From contig NZ_CAJPNR010000019.1 in NCBI RefSeq assembly GCF_905372115.1, forward strand, positions 1-35,019: a stretch of 35,019 nucleotides of DNA, in the 5' to 3' direction. Below, one piece after another: positions 22,345 through 30,756 of the stretch. Within the stretch, counting starts at the first letter, position 1, and each line of letters starts with the position of its first letter. The position numbers and the translations under genes were made by a program. This DNA is from an uncultured Streptococcus sp. GTDB lineage: Bacteria > Bacillota > Bacilli > Lactobacillales > Streptococcaceae. Under the pieces are notes generated by a model that was not told the DNA's origin, did not search any database, and worked only from the letters and a program-made list of their open reading frames with translations.

Positions 22345-23181
22345 CTATTTGACTGCGCCGCCTGTTACACCTTCTACGTAGTATTTCTGCATGAAGATGA
22401 AGAGAAGAGTGATTGGGATAGCGATGATAATCGCTCCAGATGTAAAAGGCAAGAACCATTTATTGATGGCGTCCTTATTAAGCATTTGGAAAAGTCCTAA
22501 AGCAACTGTGTATTTTTCCTTGACATCGCCTAGGATGACAGAGGCAAAGATGAAGTCAACCCAAGGTCCCATGAAAGCCATAAGCGCTGTATAAACGATA
22601 ATCGGTTTTGAAAGCGGCAATGTAATAGTCCGGAAGATTTGGAAGCGGGTCGCTCCGTCGATCATAGCGGATTCGTCCAAAGAATATGGGATAGTATCAA
22701 AGAAACCTTTAGCAATATAGAAGCCTAGAGCTGCTCCAGCTGAATAAACCAGAATCAGTGATGTCAGGGTTTGTGTCAAATTGAGTGCTTTCAAGATGTA
22801 GTAAACCGCAATCATAGACATGAAGCCTGGGAACATGTTAAGAACCAAAGCCAGCTTGAGGAAACGGTTTTTATGCTTGAATTTGATACGGCTGAGTGAG
22901 TAAGCCATACCCACAGTAATCAAAGTAGACAGGATACAAGTTGCTGTCGCAACAATCAGGGTATTCATAAACCACTGAACAAAAGGATAAGTGTTGTTAT
23001 TAAACAGTCTGATATAGTTGTCAAGAGTATAAGTCTTAGGGAAGAAGTAAGGGACTGCATTAGAACCTTCACCACGGAAGCTGGTCAGAAAAATCCAGAT
23101 AATCGGCGTTAGCCAGATGAGTGCTAAAACAGCCAGTAAGACATAAATCCCTAATAAACTGAGTTTTTTTCTATTTTTCAT
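22345..23181 (-). CDS. malG: Maltodextrin ABC transporter permease (MalG/MalD type)
   Basis: The 278-residue membrane protein has six predicted helices. It carries the EAA loop SAMIDGATRFQIFRTITLPL (about 170-190) that docks to the ATPase subunit, and a C-terminal KYYVEGVTGGAVK typical of MalG-type permeases. With MalF it forms the channel for malto-oligosaccharides; in streptococci the ATPase is usually the shared MsmK, encoded elsewhere, and none is seen here. The ATG overlaps the malF stop as TAATG, so the genes are translationally coupled. Pneumococcal naming would be malD. Confidence 0.93.
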   Translation of the reverse strand: MKNRKKLSLLGIYVLLAVLALIWLTPIIWIFLTSFRGEGSNAVPYFFPKTYTLDNYIRLFNNNTYPFVQWFMNTLIVATATCILSTLITVGMAYSLSRIKFKHKNRFLKLALVLNMFPGFMSMIAVYYILKALNLTQTLTSLILVYSAGAALGFYIAKGFFDTIPYSLDESAMIDGATRFQIFRTITLPLSKPIIVYTALMAFMGPWVDFIFASVILGDVKEKYTVALGLFQMLNKDAINKWFLPFTSGAIIIAIPITLLFIFMQKYYVEGVTGGAVK

Positions 23182-24539
23182 TATTTAGCAGTTCCTTCCT
23201 TGAATGATGCGGATCTAGTATAGGCTAAGAGACTGAAGGCTGCAGAGATTGCAAAGATCAGGATACCGATAACAGATGCCAGATTGTAGTCCTTGGCAGA
23301 AACGGTCAGTTTATAGAGCCAGGTAACCAAGAGGTCAGTTGAGCCAGCCTGATAGTAGGAAGAGTTAGTAGGTCCACCGCCTGTCAGGAAGTAGATAACG
23401 TTGAAGTTGTTGATGTTCCCGATAAACTGCTGGATGAGTGATGGCGCCATAATCAAGAGAATTTGAGGGAAAGTAATGCTCCTGAAGATTTGAAGCTTGC
23501 TAGCTCCATCAATCTCAGCGGCTTCGATTTGCTCGCTAGGTAGGTTCATGATAATCCCAGTCGCTACCAGCATGGTAAATGGAATACCAATCCACATATT
23601 GACAAGGATGATTGAGAACTTAGCCCAAACAGGGTCACTCAAGAATGGAATTGGATGCTGAATGAGATGGAGGCTTTGCAATAATCCGTTCAAAGGTCCA
23701 TTGTCATTCAGGAAGTTGCGCATCAAGAGCAGGGATACGAATTGCGGCACAGCAATAGTGATAACGAAGAGCGTGCGCCAAACTTTCTTGTACTTGAGGC
23801 CTTTGGTATTGAGCAAGAGAGCTAAAACGATACCGAAGAAGAAAGTAGTAGCTGTTGCAGCAACCGCCCAAATCAAGGTCCAGCCTAAAAGTGGGAAGAA
23901 GGTGCTAGCCATACGACCTGAGAAAACATCACCAAAACTAGAGAAGCCAACCCAGTCAAAGAGTGATTTAGGAGCTGGATGCTTATGGTCAAAGTTAGTA
24001 AAGGCCAAACAGATCATATAGATCAGAGGCAGGATGGTAAAGAGCAGTACTCCGATAAGAGGGATGCTCATTAGGCCCATGTGAAAGCGGCCGTCAGCAA
24101 GCGTCTTGAAGTCCTCAACGAAGTTGGGAATCTTCTGGCCTGACTGTTTGAGAGCCATCAAGTGACGAGCACTTTTCAGGTTACACCAGTAGATGTAGGC
24201 GAAGACTGCACAGAAGATAAGAGAAGCAAGTCCAAAAATCAGCATCAGCATAGAGTTGTCACCCGCTACTTGAACAGTGATTTCCAAGCCATTAACTTTT
24301 TTGATAGCCTCTCCCTGCTCTTGAGTCCCCAATGTAATCATGCCGCCAATAGCTGGTATGATTTGAACTGCAAAAGCAATCAGGAAAGCAATTTCTGAGA
24401 AGAGGAAGAGCAGCCCCTTGATGAACTGTTTATGTACGAGGTTGCTCAGCCCCATTATCAGAAAAGAGAGTTTGACATCCCAGGTTCCCTCTTTAAAGAC
24501 CTGAACCATGGATGCATTGTCATAAGATGACTGAGTCAT
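23181..24539 (-). CDS. malF: Maltodextrin ABC transporter permease (MalF/MalC type)
   Basis: The 452-residue protein has an extended N-terminus with extra helices and a short extracytoplasmic insert (about 25-120). Six core helices follow, with the EAA motif EAAEIDGASKLQIFRSITFP (about 358-377). It pairs with MalG to form the translocation path for maltodextrins delivered by MalX. The start at 24539 has AAGGAGAA upstream. A hairpin at 24568-24594 lies between malX and this gene and probably lowers its expression relative to malX. Pneumococcal naming would be malC. Confidence 0.93.
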   Translation of the reverse strand: MTQSSYDNASMVQVFKEGTWDVKLSFLIMGLSNLVHKQFIKGLLFLFSEIAFLIAFAVQIIPAIGGMITLGTQEQGEAIKKVNGLEITVQVAGDNSMLMLIFGLASLIFCAVFAYIYWCNLKSARHLMALKQSGQKIPNFVEDFKTLADGRFHMGLMSIPLIGVLLFTILPLIYMICLAFTNFDHKHPAPKSLFDWVGFSSFGDVFSGRMASTFFPLLGWTLIWAVAATATTFFFGIVLALLLNTKGLKYKKVWRTLFVITIAVPQFVSLLLMRNFLNDNGPLNGLLQSLHLIQHPIPFLSDPVWAKFSIILVNMWIGIPFTMLVATGIIMNLPSEQIEAAEIDGASKLQIFRSITFPQILLIMAPSLIQQFIGNINNFNVIYFLTGGGPTNSSYYQAGSTDLLVTWLYKLTVSAKDYNLASVIGILIFAISAAFSLLAYTRSASFKEGTAK

Positions 24540-24567
24540 AGTATTCTCCTTATATTTACAAAGAAAG

Positions 24568-24594
24568 AAGTGAGGAGGCTGCCCCCCTCACTTC
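24568..24594 (-). terminator. Intercistronic hairpin between malX and malF
   Basis: GAAGTGAGG (24568-24576) and CCTCACTTC (24586-24594) are exact complements around a 9-nt loop. On the minus strand it is followed by TTTCTTT, a weak terminator tail. It may act as partial terminator or 3' stabiliser, giving more binding protein than permease. Confidence 0.7.
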
Positions 24595-24620
24595 AATGCT
24601 TATTTAAATTTGCTTGAGTA

Positions 24621-25877
24621 TTATTTAGCTGCTGCTAAATCTTTATCAAACTGTTGTAATTTTGCGAGGTATTGATCTTCACCAAATTTACCGTTGTAAG
24701 CATCGCTGAGGATTGCAGCACTTTCAGTCCAGAAGACAGACATTTGGCTAAGTTTAGGCATAACTGTTGTGTAGGTATCAGAAGAACCCATTGTGATAAC
24801 AGCTTGTGCCAATGCATCTTTCTTCACATCTTCAGACTCTTGTACTTCTTTGTTAGCTGGGATGATGTGACGTCCTTCAAACTTGAATTGGTTTTCTTGG
24901 CTTTCTTTGCTAGTAAGCACTTGAGCCAGTTTGTAGCTTGCAGCGATACGGTCAGTGTCGCCGTTTGAAGGTGTTTGGTTAACTGCGTAAAGTTTTACAC
25001 CGAGGAAGGCTTTTTGTTGAACGTCTTGTCCACCGATGTTAACAGTTGGGTAAACAGAGATACCAAGGTTGTCTTTGCCGACAGCTTTTTCAGCAGCTGC
25101 GTAGTCCCATGGACCTGATTGGAAAGCGTCAACTGAACCATCTTCAAATTTAGCAAGAAGGTTAGAAGCATCTACGTTTACAAAACCGCTGTTATTCTTT
25201 TGAGCTGCGATGAACTTCAGAACGTTCACACCGGCTTCGTTACCCCAGTTTGTTCCGTCTACTTGCTCACCATCTTTACCAAAGAGAGTGTCGCCAACAG
25301 AAAGGAAGAGTGGAGCAGTGATGTATCCATTAGCCTCTTTCAAGTTTCCACCAAATTTAGCTTTAGAAGTGATGGTTTCATAAGACTTAACATCATCAGC
25401 GGAAAGCTTTGATTTGTTATAGTAGGTTACTTGTGATTCGATACCGTATGGGAAAGCATAAGTTTTGCCTTTGTATTGAGCACCAATTGCTGCTTGTTCA
25501 GTATCGTTCTTCTTGACTTCTTCTGCCATTTTAGAAGGAACTTCTTGAATAGCTCCAGCTTCAACTAATTTACCAAGTTGGTCATGTGGCAGAGAGAAAA
25601 CATCGGCAGCAGTACTAGCATCTTTTGTCAGATTTTCCTGAGCGTTTGGATCTTCCATTTCGACTACGTCAACCTTGTAGCCTGATTCTTTCTCGAACTT
25701 GCTAACTGTATCAGAGTAAGAATCTTTAGCACCAGTTGGTACCCAAAGTTTCAAGGTCTTGCTATCGGCTTTAGAAGAAGAGCTCTCCTTGCTGCTATTC
25801 GAGCTACAAGCTGCTAACAGCGTTCCTGCAGCCAGCAAGCTGACACTGCCCAATACTACTTTTTTCCATGTTTTCAT
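24621..25877 (-). CDS. malX: Maltodextrin-binding lipoprotein MalX
   Basis: The 418-residue protein has a lipoprotein signal with lipobox LAAC (Cys24), a Ser-rich linker and a family-1 extracellular solute-binding fold. LKLWVPTGAKD is the first strand; DVFSLPHDQLGKLVEAGAI and SGPWDYAAAEKAVG are ligand-lobe motifs, and AAILSDAYNGK lies in the final helices. It captures maltose and maltodextrins outside the membrane and hands them to MalF/MalG. It is first gene of the operon, with GGGAGGAAA as ribosome site. The promoter at 25913-25941 has a repressor site in its spacer. Length and order malX-malF-malG match pneumococcus. Confidence 0.94.
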   Translation of the reverse strand: MKTWKKVVLGSVSLLAAGTLLAACSSNSSKESSSSKADSKTLKLWVPTGAKDSYSDTVSKFEKESGYKVDVVEMEDPNAQENLTKDASTAADVFSLPHDQLGKLVEAGAIQEVPSKMAEEVKKNDTEQAAIGAQYKGKTYAFPYGIESQVTYYNKSKLSADDVKSYETITSKAKFGGNLKEANGYITAPLFLSVGDTLFGKDGEQVDGTNWGNEAGVNVLKFIAAQKNNSGFVNVDASNLLAKFEDGSVDAFQSGPWDYAAAEKAVGKDNLGISVYPTVNIGGQDVQQKAFLGVKLYAVNQTPSNGDTDRIAASYKLAQVLTSKESQENQFKFEGRHIIPANKEVQESEDVKKDALAQAVITMGSSDTYTTVMPKLSQMSVFWTESAAILSDAYNGKFGEDQYLAKLQQFDKDLAAAK

Positions 25878-25912
25878 TCCTATTTCCTCCCGGAATTTTT
25901 ATTTACAATTCT

Positions 25913-25941
25913 ATTATGCAACCGTTTGCAATTTTTGTCAA
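25913..25941 (-). promoter_or_regulatory. malX promoter with LacI-type operator in the spacer
   Basis: Read on the minus strand: TTGACA (25941-25936), a 17-bp spacer, then CATAAT (25918-25913). The spacer holds TTGCAAACGGTTGCA, a near-palindrome of the LacI/GalR family (core GCAACCGTTTGC on the plus strand, 25918-25929). A repressor bound there would block RNA polymerase. MalR is the likely protein; no malR gene is in the window. Confidence 0.8.
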
Positions 25942-26037
25942 GTCTTTTTTTGAAATTTTTTTAAAAATATATTAATTTTTCTAAAATTTTTCTATTTTAT
26001 TTCTGTTTATTTAATCAAAGCCTATTAAAATGGCTGT

Positions 26038-26079
26038 GCAATCGCTTGCTTGATTTTTACTTAGAAAACGCTTTATTAT
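26038..26079 (+). promoter_or_regulatory. Second operator-like site, cre-like site and vestigial divergent promoter
   Basis: GCAATCGCTTGC (26038-26049) fits the same GCAAYCGYTTGC pattern as the malX operator, exactly 120 bp away. Downstream on the plus strand are TTGATT (26050-26055), an 18-bp spacer and TATTAT (26074-26079), with AAAACGCTTT (26065-26074), a cre-like half-palindrome, overlapping it. This looks like the control region of a divergent maltose gene that is no longer present. Confidence 0.5.
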
Positions 26080-26190
26080 GTAGAGAATCATGTTTCTTTT
26101 GAAATAGATTTTCGGTACTTGAAAGAAGATTTAAAAACAGGTTATAGTTCAGCATTAACTATGGAAGGAATCAAACTTATGATTTTCTAG
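26065..26190 (+). pseudogene. Possible 3' remnant of a lost divergent gene
   Basis: A 41-codon open stretch without start codon ends at TAG 26188-26190. Its residues (FEIDFRYLKEDLKTGYSS, then ALTMEGIKLMIF) look like a protein C-terminus rather than random translation, but I cannot name the family. It sits just behind the vestigial divergent promoter and before the uvrC promoter. Low confidence. Confidence 0.3.
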
Positions 26191-26208
26191 TAATCTAGTG
26201 TCTACCTG

Positions 26209-26235
26209 TTGAATGCTTCCCTTTTCTGCTATAAT
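26209..26235 (+). promoter_or_regulatory. uvrC promoter, predicting a leaderless mRNA
   Basis: TTGAAT (26209-26214), a 15-bp spacer and an extended -10 TGC-TATAAT (26230-26235) are present. The transcription start should fall at about 26241-26243, on the uvrC ATG at 26242. No ribosome site exists between. Confidence 0.6.
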
Positions 26236-26241
26236 AGACCT

Positions 26242-28077
26242 ATGAACAAGCTAATCCAATCAAAGCTGGAACTGCTGCCGACCAGTCCCGGCTGTTACAT
26301 TCACAAAGACAAAAACGGTACCATTATCTATGTCGGCAAAGCAAAGAACCTTCGCAATCGTGTTCGTTCTTATTTCCGTGGCAGTCATGATACCAAAACG
26401 GAGGCTCTGGTTTCTGAGATTGAGGATTTTGAGTTTATTGTCACTGAGTCTAACATTGAGGCTTTGCTTCTGGAAATCAATCTAATCAAGGAAAACAAGC
26501 CCAAGTACAATATCATGCTCAAGGACGATAAGTCCTATCCTTTTATTAAAATTACCAATGAGACCTATCCGCGCCTGATTATCACGCGCCAAGTCAAAAA
26601 GGACGGCGGACTTTATTTTGGTCCTTACCCCGATGTTGGTGCGGCCAATGAAATCAAGCGTCTCTTAGATCGGCTCTTTCCTTTTCGTAAGTGTACCAAT
26701 CCGCCTGAAAAGGTCTGCTTTTACTACCATCTGGGACAGTGCAAGGCCCACACTATTTGTCAGGTAGACAGCCAGTATTTCAAAGAGCTGGCTCAGGAGG
26801 TCGCGGCTTTTCTCAAAGGACAAGATGACCAGATTATTGAGGATTTACGGGGGAAAATGGCTGGCGCTGCGCAAGCTATGGAGTTTGAAAAAGCAGCTGA
26901 GTACCGCGACTTGATTCAGTCCATTGGCACGCTGCGAACCAAGCAGCGGGTTATGGCTAAGGATTTACAGAATCGGGATGTCTTTGGTTACTATGTAGAT
27001 AAGGGCTGGATGTGCGTACAGGTTTTCTTTGTCCGCCAGGGCAAGCTAATTGAGCGTGATGTCAATCTTTTTCCTTATTACAATGATCCTGATGAGGATT
27101 TTTTGACCTATATCGGCCAGTTCTATCAGGAAAAATCCCACCTCAAGCCCAATGAAATTTTGATTCCGGCAGATATTGACGAAGAAGCTGTCCGAGCCAT
27201 GGTGGATACCAAGGTGCTTAAGCCCCAGCGAGGCGAGAAGAAGCAGTTGGTCAATCTGGCTATCAAAAATGCCCGAGTCAGTCTCCAGCAGAAATTTGAC
27301 CTTTTGGAGAAATCTATTGAAAAGACCCAAGGTGCTATTGAGAATCTAGGGCAGCTTCTTAACATTCCAACGCCAGTTCGCATTGAGTCTTTTGATAACT
27401 CCAACATCATGGGGACCAGTCCAGTATCAGCTATGGTGGTCTTTGTCAATGGCAAGCCCAGCAAGAAAGACTATCGCAAGTATAAGATTAAGACTGTGGT
27501 AGGACCCGATGACTACGCAAGTATGCGTGAGGTCATCAAGCGGCGCTATAGTCGGGTGATTCGAGATGGACTGACTCCGCCTGATTTGATTGTCATTGAC
27601 GGTGGACAGGGTCAGGTCAATGTCGCTAAAGAAGTTATTCAGGAGCAGTTGGGATTGGATATTCCCATCGCTGGACTGCAAAAAAATGACAAGCACCAGA
27701 CCCATGAATTGCTCTTTGGTGACCCTCTGCAGGTTGTAGAATTATCCCGGAATTCGCAGGAATTTTTCCTGCTTCAGCGTATCCAAGATGAGGTCCACCG
27801 CTTCGCCATTACCTTCCACCGCCAGCTCCGGTCTAAAAATTCCTTCTCATCGCAGCTGGATGGCATTGAAGGCTTGGGACCAAAACGCAAGCAAAATCTT
27901 ATGAAACACTTCAAATCTCTAACCAAGATTAAAGAAGCCAGTGTTGACCAAATCGTCGAAGTCGGCGTACCACGAACAGTGGCAGAAGCAGTGTGGGAGA
28001 AGTTGAATCCGAAAACTCAGGAGCAGGAACAGGCACAGTTGCGAGAGGTGGCGGAGCCAATTTTAGATATAGATTGA
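26242..28077 (+). CDS. uvrC: Excinuclease ABC subunit C (UvrC)
   Basis: The 611-residue protein has the GIY-YIG nuclease domain at the start (TSPGCYIHKDKNGTIIYVGKAKNLRNRVRSYF region), a Cys cluster at CTNPPEKVCFYYHLGQCKAH, a UVR motif (AAQAMEFEKAAEYRDLI), the RNase H-like endonuclease domain (ESFDNSNIMGTSPVSAMVVF, VIDGGQGQVN) and the C-terminal helix-hairpin-helix (GIEGLGPKRKQNLMKHF). It cuts on both sides of lesions in nucleotide excision repair. ATG 26242 (MNKLIQSKLELLP) is the family start. The longer frame from 26209 would begin upstream of the transcription start. The end is complete, and a degenerate AT-rich region follows. Confidence 0.97.
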   Translation: MNKLIQSKLELLPTSPGCYIHKDKNGTIIYVGKAKNLRNRVRSYFRGSHDTKTEALVSEIEDFEFIVTESNIEALLLEINLIKENKPKYNIMLKDDKSYPFIKITNETYPRLIITRQVKKDGGLYFGPYPDVGAANEIKRLLDRLFPFRKCTNPPEKVCFYYHLGQCKAHTICQVDSQYFKELAQEVAAFLKGQDDQIIEDLRGKMAGAAQAMEFEKAAEYRDLIQSIGTLRTKQRVMAKDLQNRDVFGYYVDKGWMCVQVFFVRQGKLIERDVNLFPYYNDPDEDFLTYIGQFYQEKSHLKPNEILIPADIDEEAVRAMVDTKVLKPQRGEKKQLVNLAIKNARVSLQQKFDLLEKSIEKTQGAIENLGQLLNIPTPVRIESFDNSNIMGTSPVSAMVVFVNGKPSKKDYRKYKIKTVVGPDDYASMREVIKRRYSRVIRDGLTPPDLIVIDGGQGQVNVAKEVIQEQLGLDIPIAGLQKNDKHQTHELLFGDPLQVVELSRNSQEFFLLQRIQDEVHRFAITFHRQLRSKNSFSSQLDGIEGLGPKRKQNLMKHFKSLTKIKEASVDQIVEVGVPRTVAEAVWEKLNPKTQEQEQAQLREVAEPILDID

Positions 28078-28286
28078 AATTAATTTGTAGGTATTTATTA
28101 GATGCAGAAGCAGCTTATGCAAATTCTTTATCTCAGGAATGGGAAGATCTTGTAAAAGATGTCTATGATAAAATTATCAGAAGGAAATTTTTGAATGGGA
28201 ACATCTCTTTTCAACCCGAAATAACGAGAATTCAAAAATTTAAAACTGAAAAAATTAAAACCGACATTAAATCCAATTTTCTTTGA
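28074..28286 (+). pseudogene. Unidentified coding remnant after uvrC
   Basis: In the frame that crosses the uvrC stop, codons from 28074 to 28286 read as a plausible helical protein piece (ICRYLLDAEAAYANSLSQEW, then EDLVKDVYDKIIRRKF). It lacks its own start and ribosome site, and composition is far more AT-rich than uvrC. It probably is the 3' end of a lost gene joined to uvrC by deletion. The rest of the gap to 28612 holds only short broken frames (for example ATG 28382 with 11 codons) and nothing I recognise. Confidence 0.35.
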
Positions 28287-28621
28287 TGGAATTTCTGGGA
28301 AAGATTTGAATATAATAACTTAATCAAATAATTAGTTAAACATCTGAAAAATGAAAATCTAAACCGATACTTGAGACATCTATGAAAAATCAAAACTTTA
28401 AGAATGTCTTTGAGTAAGGAAGAAGCTCTAGTAATAGCGGTTTAATAAAGGGCTTAAGAGATTCAAGTAGCCAGAATGGAGAAAACGAAACCTTTGCGAC
28501 GGAATAATCTTATCAAGTGGCAAGGGTTGATATCCTTATTTTTAAGAGAATGAAAAACTCCTGCAAACTCTTACAAAATATGATAAAATGAAGCTAGTAT
28601 ATTTAGAAAAGGATGCGACTT

Positions 28622-29227
28622 ATGAAATTTCTAGAACTCAATAAAAAGCGTCATGCGACCAAGCATTTCAATGACAAACCTGTGGATCCAAAGGATGTTC
28701 GCACAGCCATTGAAATTGCAACGTTGGCACCCAGTGCCCACAATAGCCAGCCATGGAAGTTCGTTGTGGTGCGGGAGCGTAATCAGGCTCTAGCAGAGAC
28801 AGCTTTTGGTGGAAATGTGGACCAGATTAAGGAAGCGCCAGTGACCATTGCCCTCTTTACTGATACAGATTTGACCAAGCGGGCTCGCAAGATTGCGCGT
28901 GTTGCTGGAGTTAAGAATTTCTCTGATGAGCAGCTCCAATTCTATATGCAAAATCTGCCAGCTGAGTTTGCTCGCTATAGTGAACAGCAAAAGAGTGATT
29001 ATTTAGCTCTCAATGCTGGTCTGGTAGCTATGAATCTTGTTCTGGCTCTGACTGACCAAGATATCGGATCTAACATCATCTTAGGCTTCGATAAATCTAA
29101 GGTTAATGAGGTTTTGGAAATTGATGAGCGTTTCCGTCCGGAACTCTTGATTACTGTTGGTTATACTGTTGAAAAACTAGAACCTAGTTATCGTTTGCCA
29201 GTTGATGAAATCATTGAGAAACGTTGA
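28622..29227 (+). CDS. Nitroreductase family protein
   Basis: The 201-residue protein matches FMN-dependent nitroreductases. KKRHATKHFNDKPVDPKDV has the Arg/His flavin-phosphate contacts near the start, LAPSAHNSQPWKFVVV (about 37-52) is the diagnostic segment, and GSNIILGFDKSKV followed by RPELLITVGY is at the C-terminus. Such enzymes use NAD(P)H to reduce nitro compounds, quinones or other acceptors as cytoplasmic dimers. ATG 28622 is preferred because AAAAGGA abuts the earlier ATG 28613. A TATGATAAAAT -10 region lies at about 28578. PepV follows 69 bp later. Confidence 0.9.
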   Translation: MKFLELNKKRHATKHFNDKPVDPKDVRTAIEIATLAPSAHNSQPWKFVVVRERNQALAETAFGGNVDQIKEAPVTIALFTDTDLTKRARKIARVAGVKNFSDEQLQFYMQNLPAEFARYSEQQKSDYLALNAGLVAMNLVLALTDQDIGSNIILGFDKSKVNEVLEIDERFRPELLITVGYTVEKLEPSYRLPVDEIIEKR

Positions 29228-29296
29228 TATAAACGCGTTTACGATTTAATTCATAGTTGAAATGATTTAAATCGAATTGGAAATTGGGGTGAAATA

Positions 29297-30703
29297 ATGA
29301 CAATTGATTTTAAAGCAGAAGTTGAAAAACGCAGAGAAGCTCTCTTGGCCGATCTGTTCAGCCTTTTGGAAATTAACTCAGAGCGGGATGACTCCAAGGC
29401 GGACAAGGAGCATCCTTTTGGACCTGGACCTGTTCATGCCTTACATAAGTTTTTAGAAATCGCTGAGCGCGATGGATATGAAACCAAGAATGTAGACAAT
29501 TACGCTGGTCACTTTACTTTTGGTGAGGGTCAAGAAGAACTAGGGATTTTTGCCCACATGGATGTGGTTCCTGCCGGAAGTGGCTGGAATACAGATCCTT
29601 ACAAACCTGGAATCATTGATGGTAAGCTATATGCGCGTGGTTCATCTGATGATAAAGGTCCAACCATGGCTTGTTACTATGGTTTGAAAATCATCAAAGA
29701 CTTGGGATTGCCAATATCGAAGCGTGTGCGCTTTGTGGTGGGGACTGATGAGGAATCTGGTTGGCAAGACATGGACTATTATTTCAAGCATGTTGGTCTG
29801 CCTGAACCAGACTTTGGTTTCTCACCAGATGCAGAATTTCCAATCATTAATGGTGAAAAAGGAAATATCACAGAATATCTCCACTTTGGTAACAGTAATG
29901 ATGGCAGCTTTAAACTCAAGAGCCTCACAGGTGGACTTCGCGAGAATATGGTGCCAGAATCAGCGACAGCTATTTTTACTGCAGCAGTTGATGCAGAGGA
30001 GTTGGATAAGAAATTACAAGACTTTGCTGCTGCCCACAAGGTTTCAGCTAGTCTAAAAGAAAATGGCGACGCTTTTGAAGTGACAGTCATTGGGAAGTCT
30101 GCTCATGGTTCTACACCAGAGGATGGTATCAACGGAGCAACTTATTTAGCTCTCTTCCTCAACCAATTTGACTTTGCTGGTGACGCCAAGGCTTATCTGG
30201 AAGTTGCGGCTCAAGTTCTTCACGAGGACTTTACAGGTGAGAAGTTAGGAATCGCTTATACAGATGCTAAAATGGGTGCTCTCAGCATGAATGCTGGTGT
30301 CTTCCATTTTGACAGTGCCGAGGCTTACAATACCATTGCTCTGAACATCCGTTACCCGCAAGGAACTGATCCGAAAACGATTCAGGCCAGTCTTGAAAAA
30401 GTTGCTGGTGTTGTGTCAGTAAGCCTATCTGAGCACGGACACACTCCGCACTATGTCCCAGTAGATGATGAATTGGTAGCAACTCTTTTGAGTGTTTACG
30501 AAAAACAAACAGGTCTCAAAGGACATGAGCAAGTCATTGGTGGTGGAACCTTTGGTCGTCTTTTGAAGCGCGGTGTAGCTTTTGGCGCAATGTTCCCCGA
30601 CTATGTCAACACTATGCACCAAGCCAATGAATTTACAGATGTAGATGACCTTTTCCGTGCTGCGGCCATTTACGCGGAGGCTATCTACGAGCTAATCAAA
30701 TAA
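29297..30703 (+). CDS. pepV: Dipeptidase PepV
   Basis: The 468-residue protein is an M20 metallopeptidase of PepV length. Zinc ligands and catalytic residues can be placed: FAHMDVVPAGSGW with His87 and Asp89, GSSDDKGP with bridging Asp119, GTDEESGW with the Glu pair near 152-153, and a His late in the protein (YVNTMHQANE). It hydrolyses a broad range of dipeptides in the cytoplasm, the last step of peptide use. GGGGTGA serves as ribosome site. The short palindrome AAACGCGTTT at 29231 lies upstream, of unknown meaning. A hairpin follows the stop. Confidence 0.95.
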   Translation: MTIDFKAEVEKRREALLADLFSLLEINSERDDSKADKEHPFGPGPVHALHKFLEIAERDGYETKNVDNYAGHFTFGEGQEELGIFAHMDVVPAGSGWNTDPYKPGIIDGKLYARGSSDDKGPTMACYYGLKIIKDLGLPISKRVRFVVGTDEESGWQDMDYYFKHVGLPEPDFGFSPDAEFPIINGEKGNITEYLHFGNSNDGSFKLKSLTGGLRENMVPESATAIFTAAVDAEELDKKLQDFAAAHKVSASLKENGDAFEVTVIGKSAHGSTPEDGINGATYLALFLNQFDFAGDAKAYLEVAAQVLHEDFTGEKLGIAYTDAKMGALSMNAGVFHFDSAEAYNTIALNIRYPQGTDPKTIQASLEKVAGVVSVSLSEHGHTPHYVPVDDELVATLLSVYEKQTGLKGHEQVIGGGTFGRLLKRGVAFGAMFPDYVNTMHQANEFTDVDDLFRAAAIYAEAIYELIK

Positions 30704-30705
30704 AA

Positions 30706-30745
30706 AAGAAGAACTCGTTTGGTCTTGCTGGATGAGTTTCTTTGC
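30706..30745 (+). terminator. Terminator after pepV
   Basis: AAGAAGAACTC pairs imperfectly with GAGTTTCTTT across a 17-nt loop. The T run is short, and the hairpin abuts the next ribosome site, so it may only attenuate. Confidence 0.5.
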
Positions 30746-30756
30746 AAGGAGCTGTC

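Noticed and set aside
29231..29240. Palindrome AAACGCGTTT upstream of pepV as operator
   Set aside because: Too short, and it lies outside any promoter box I can define.
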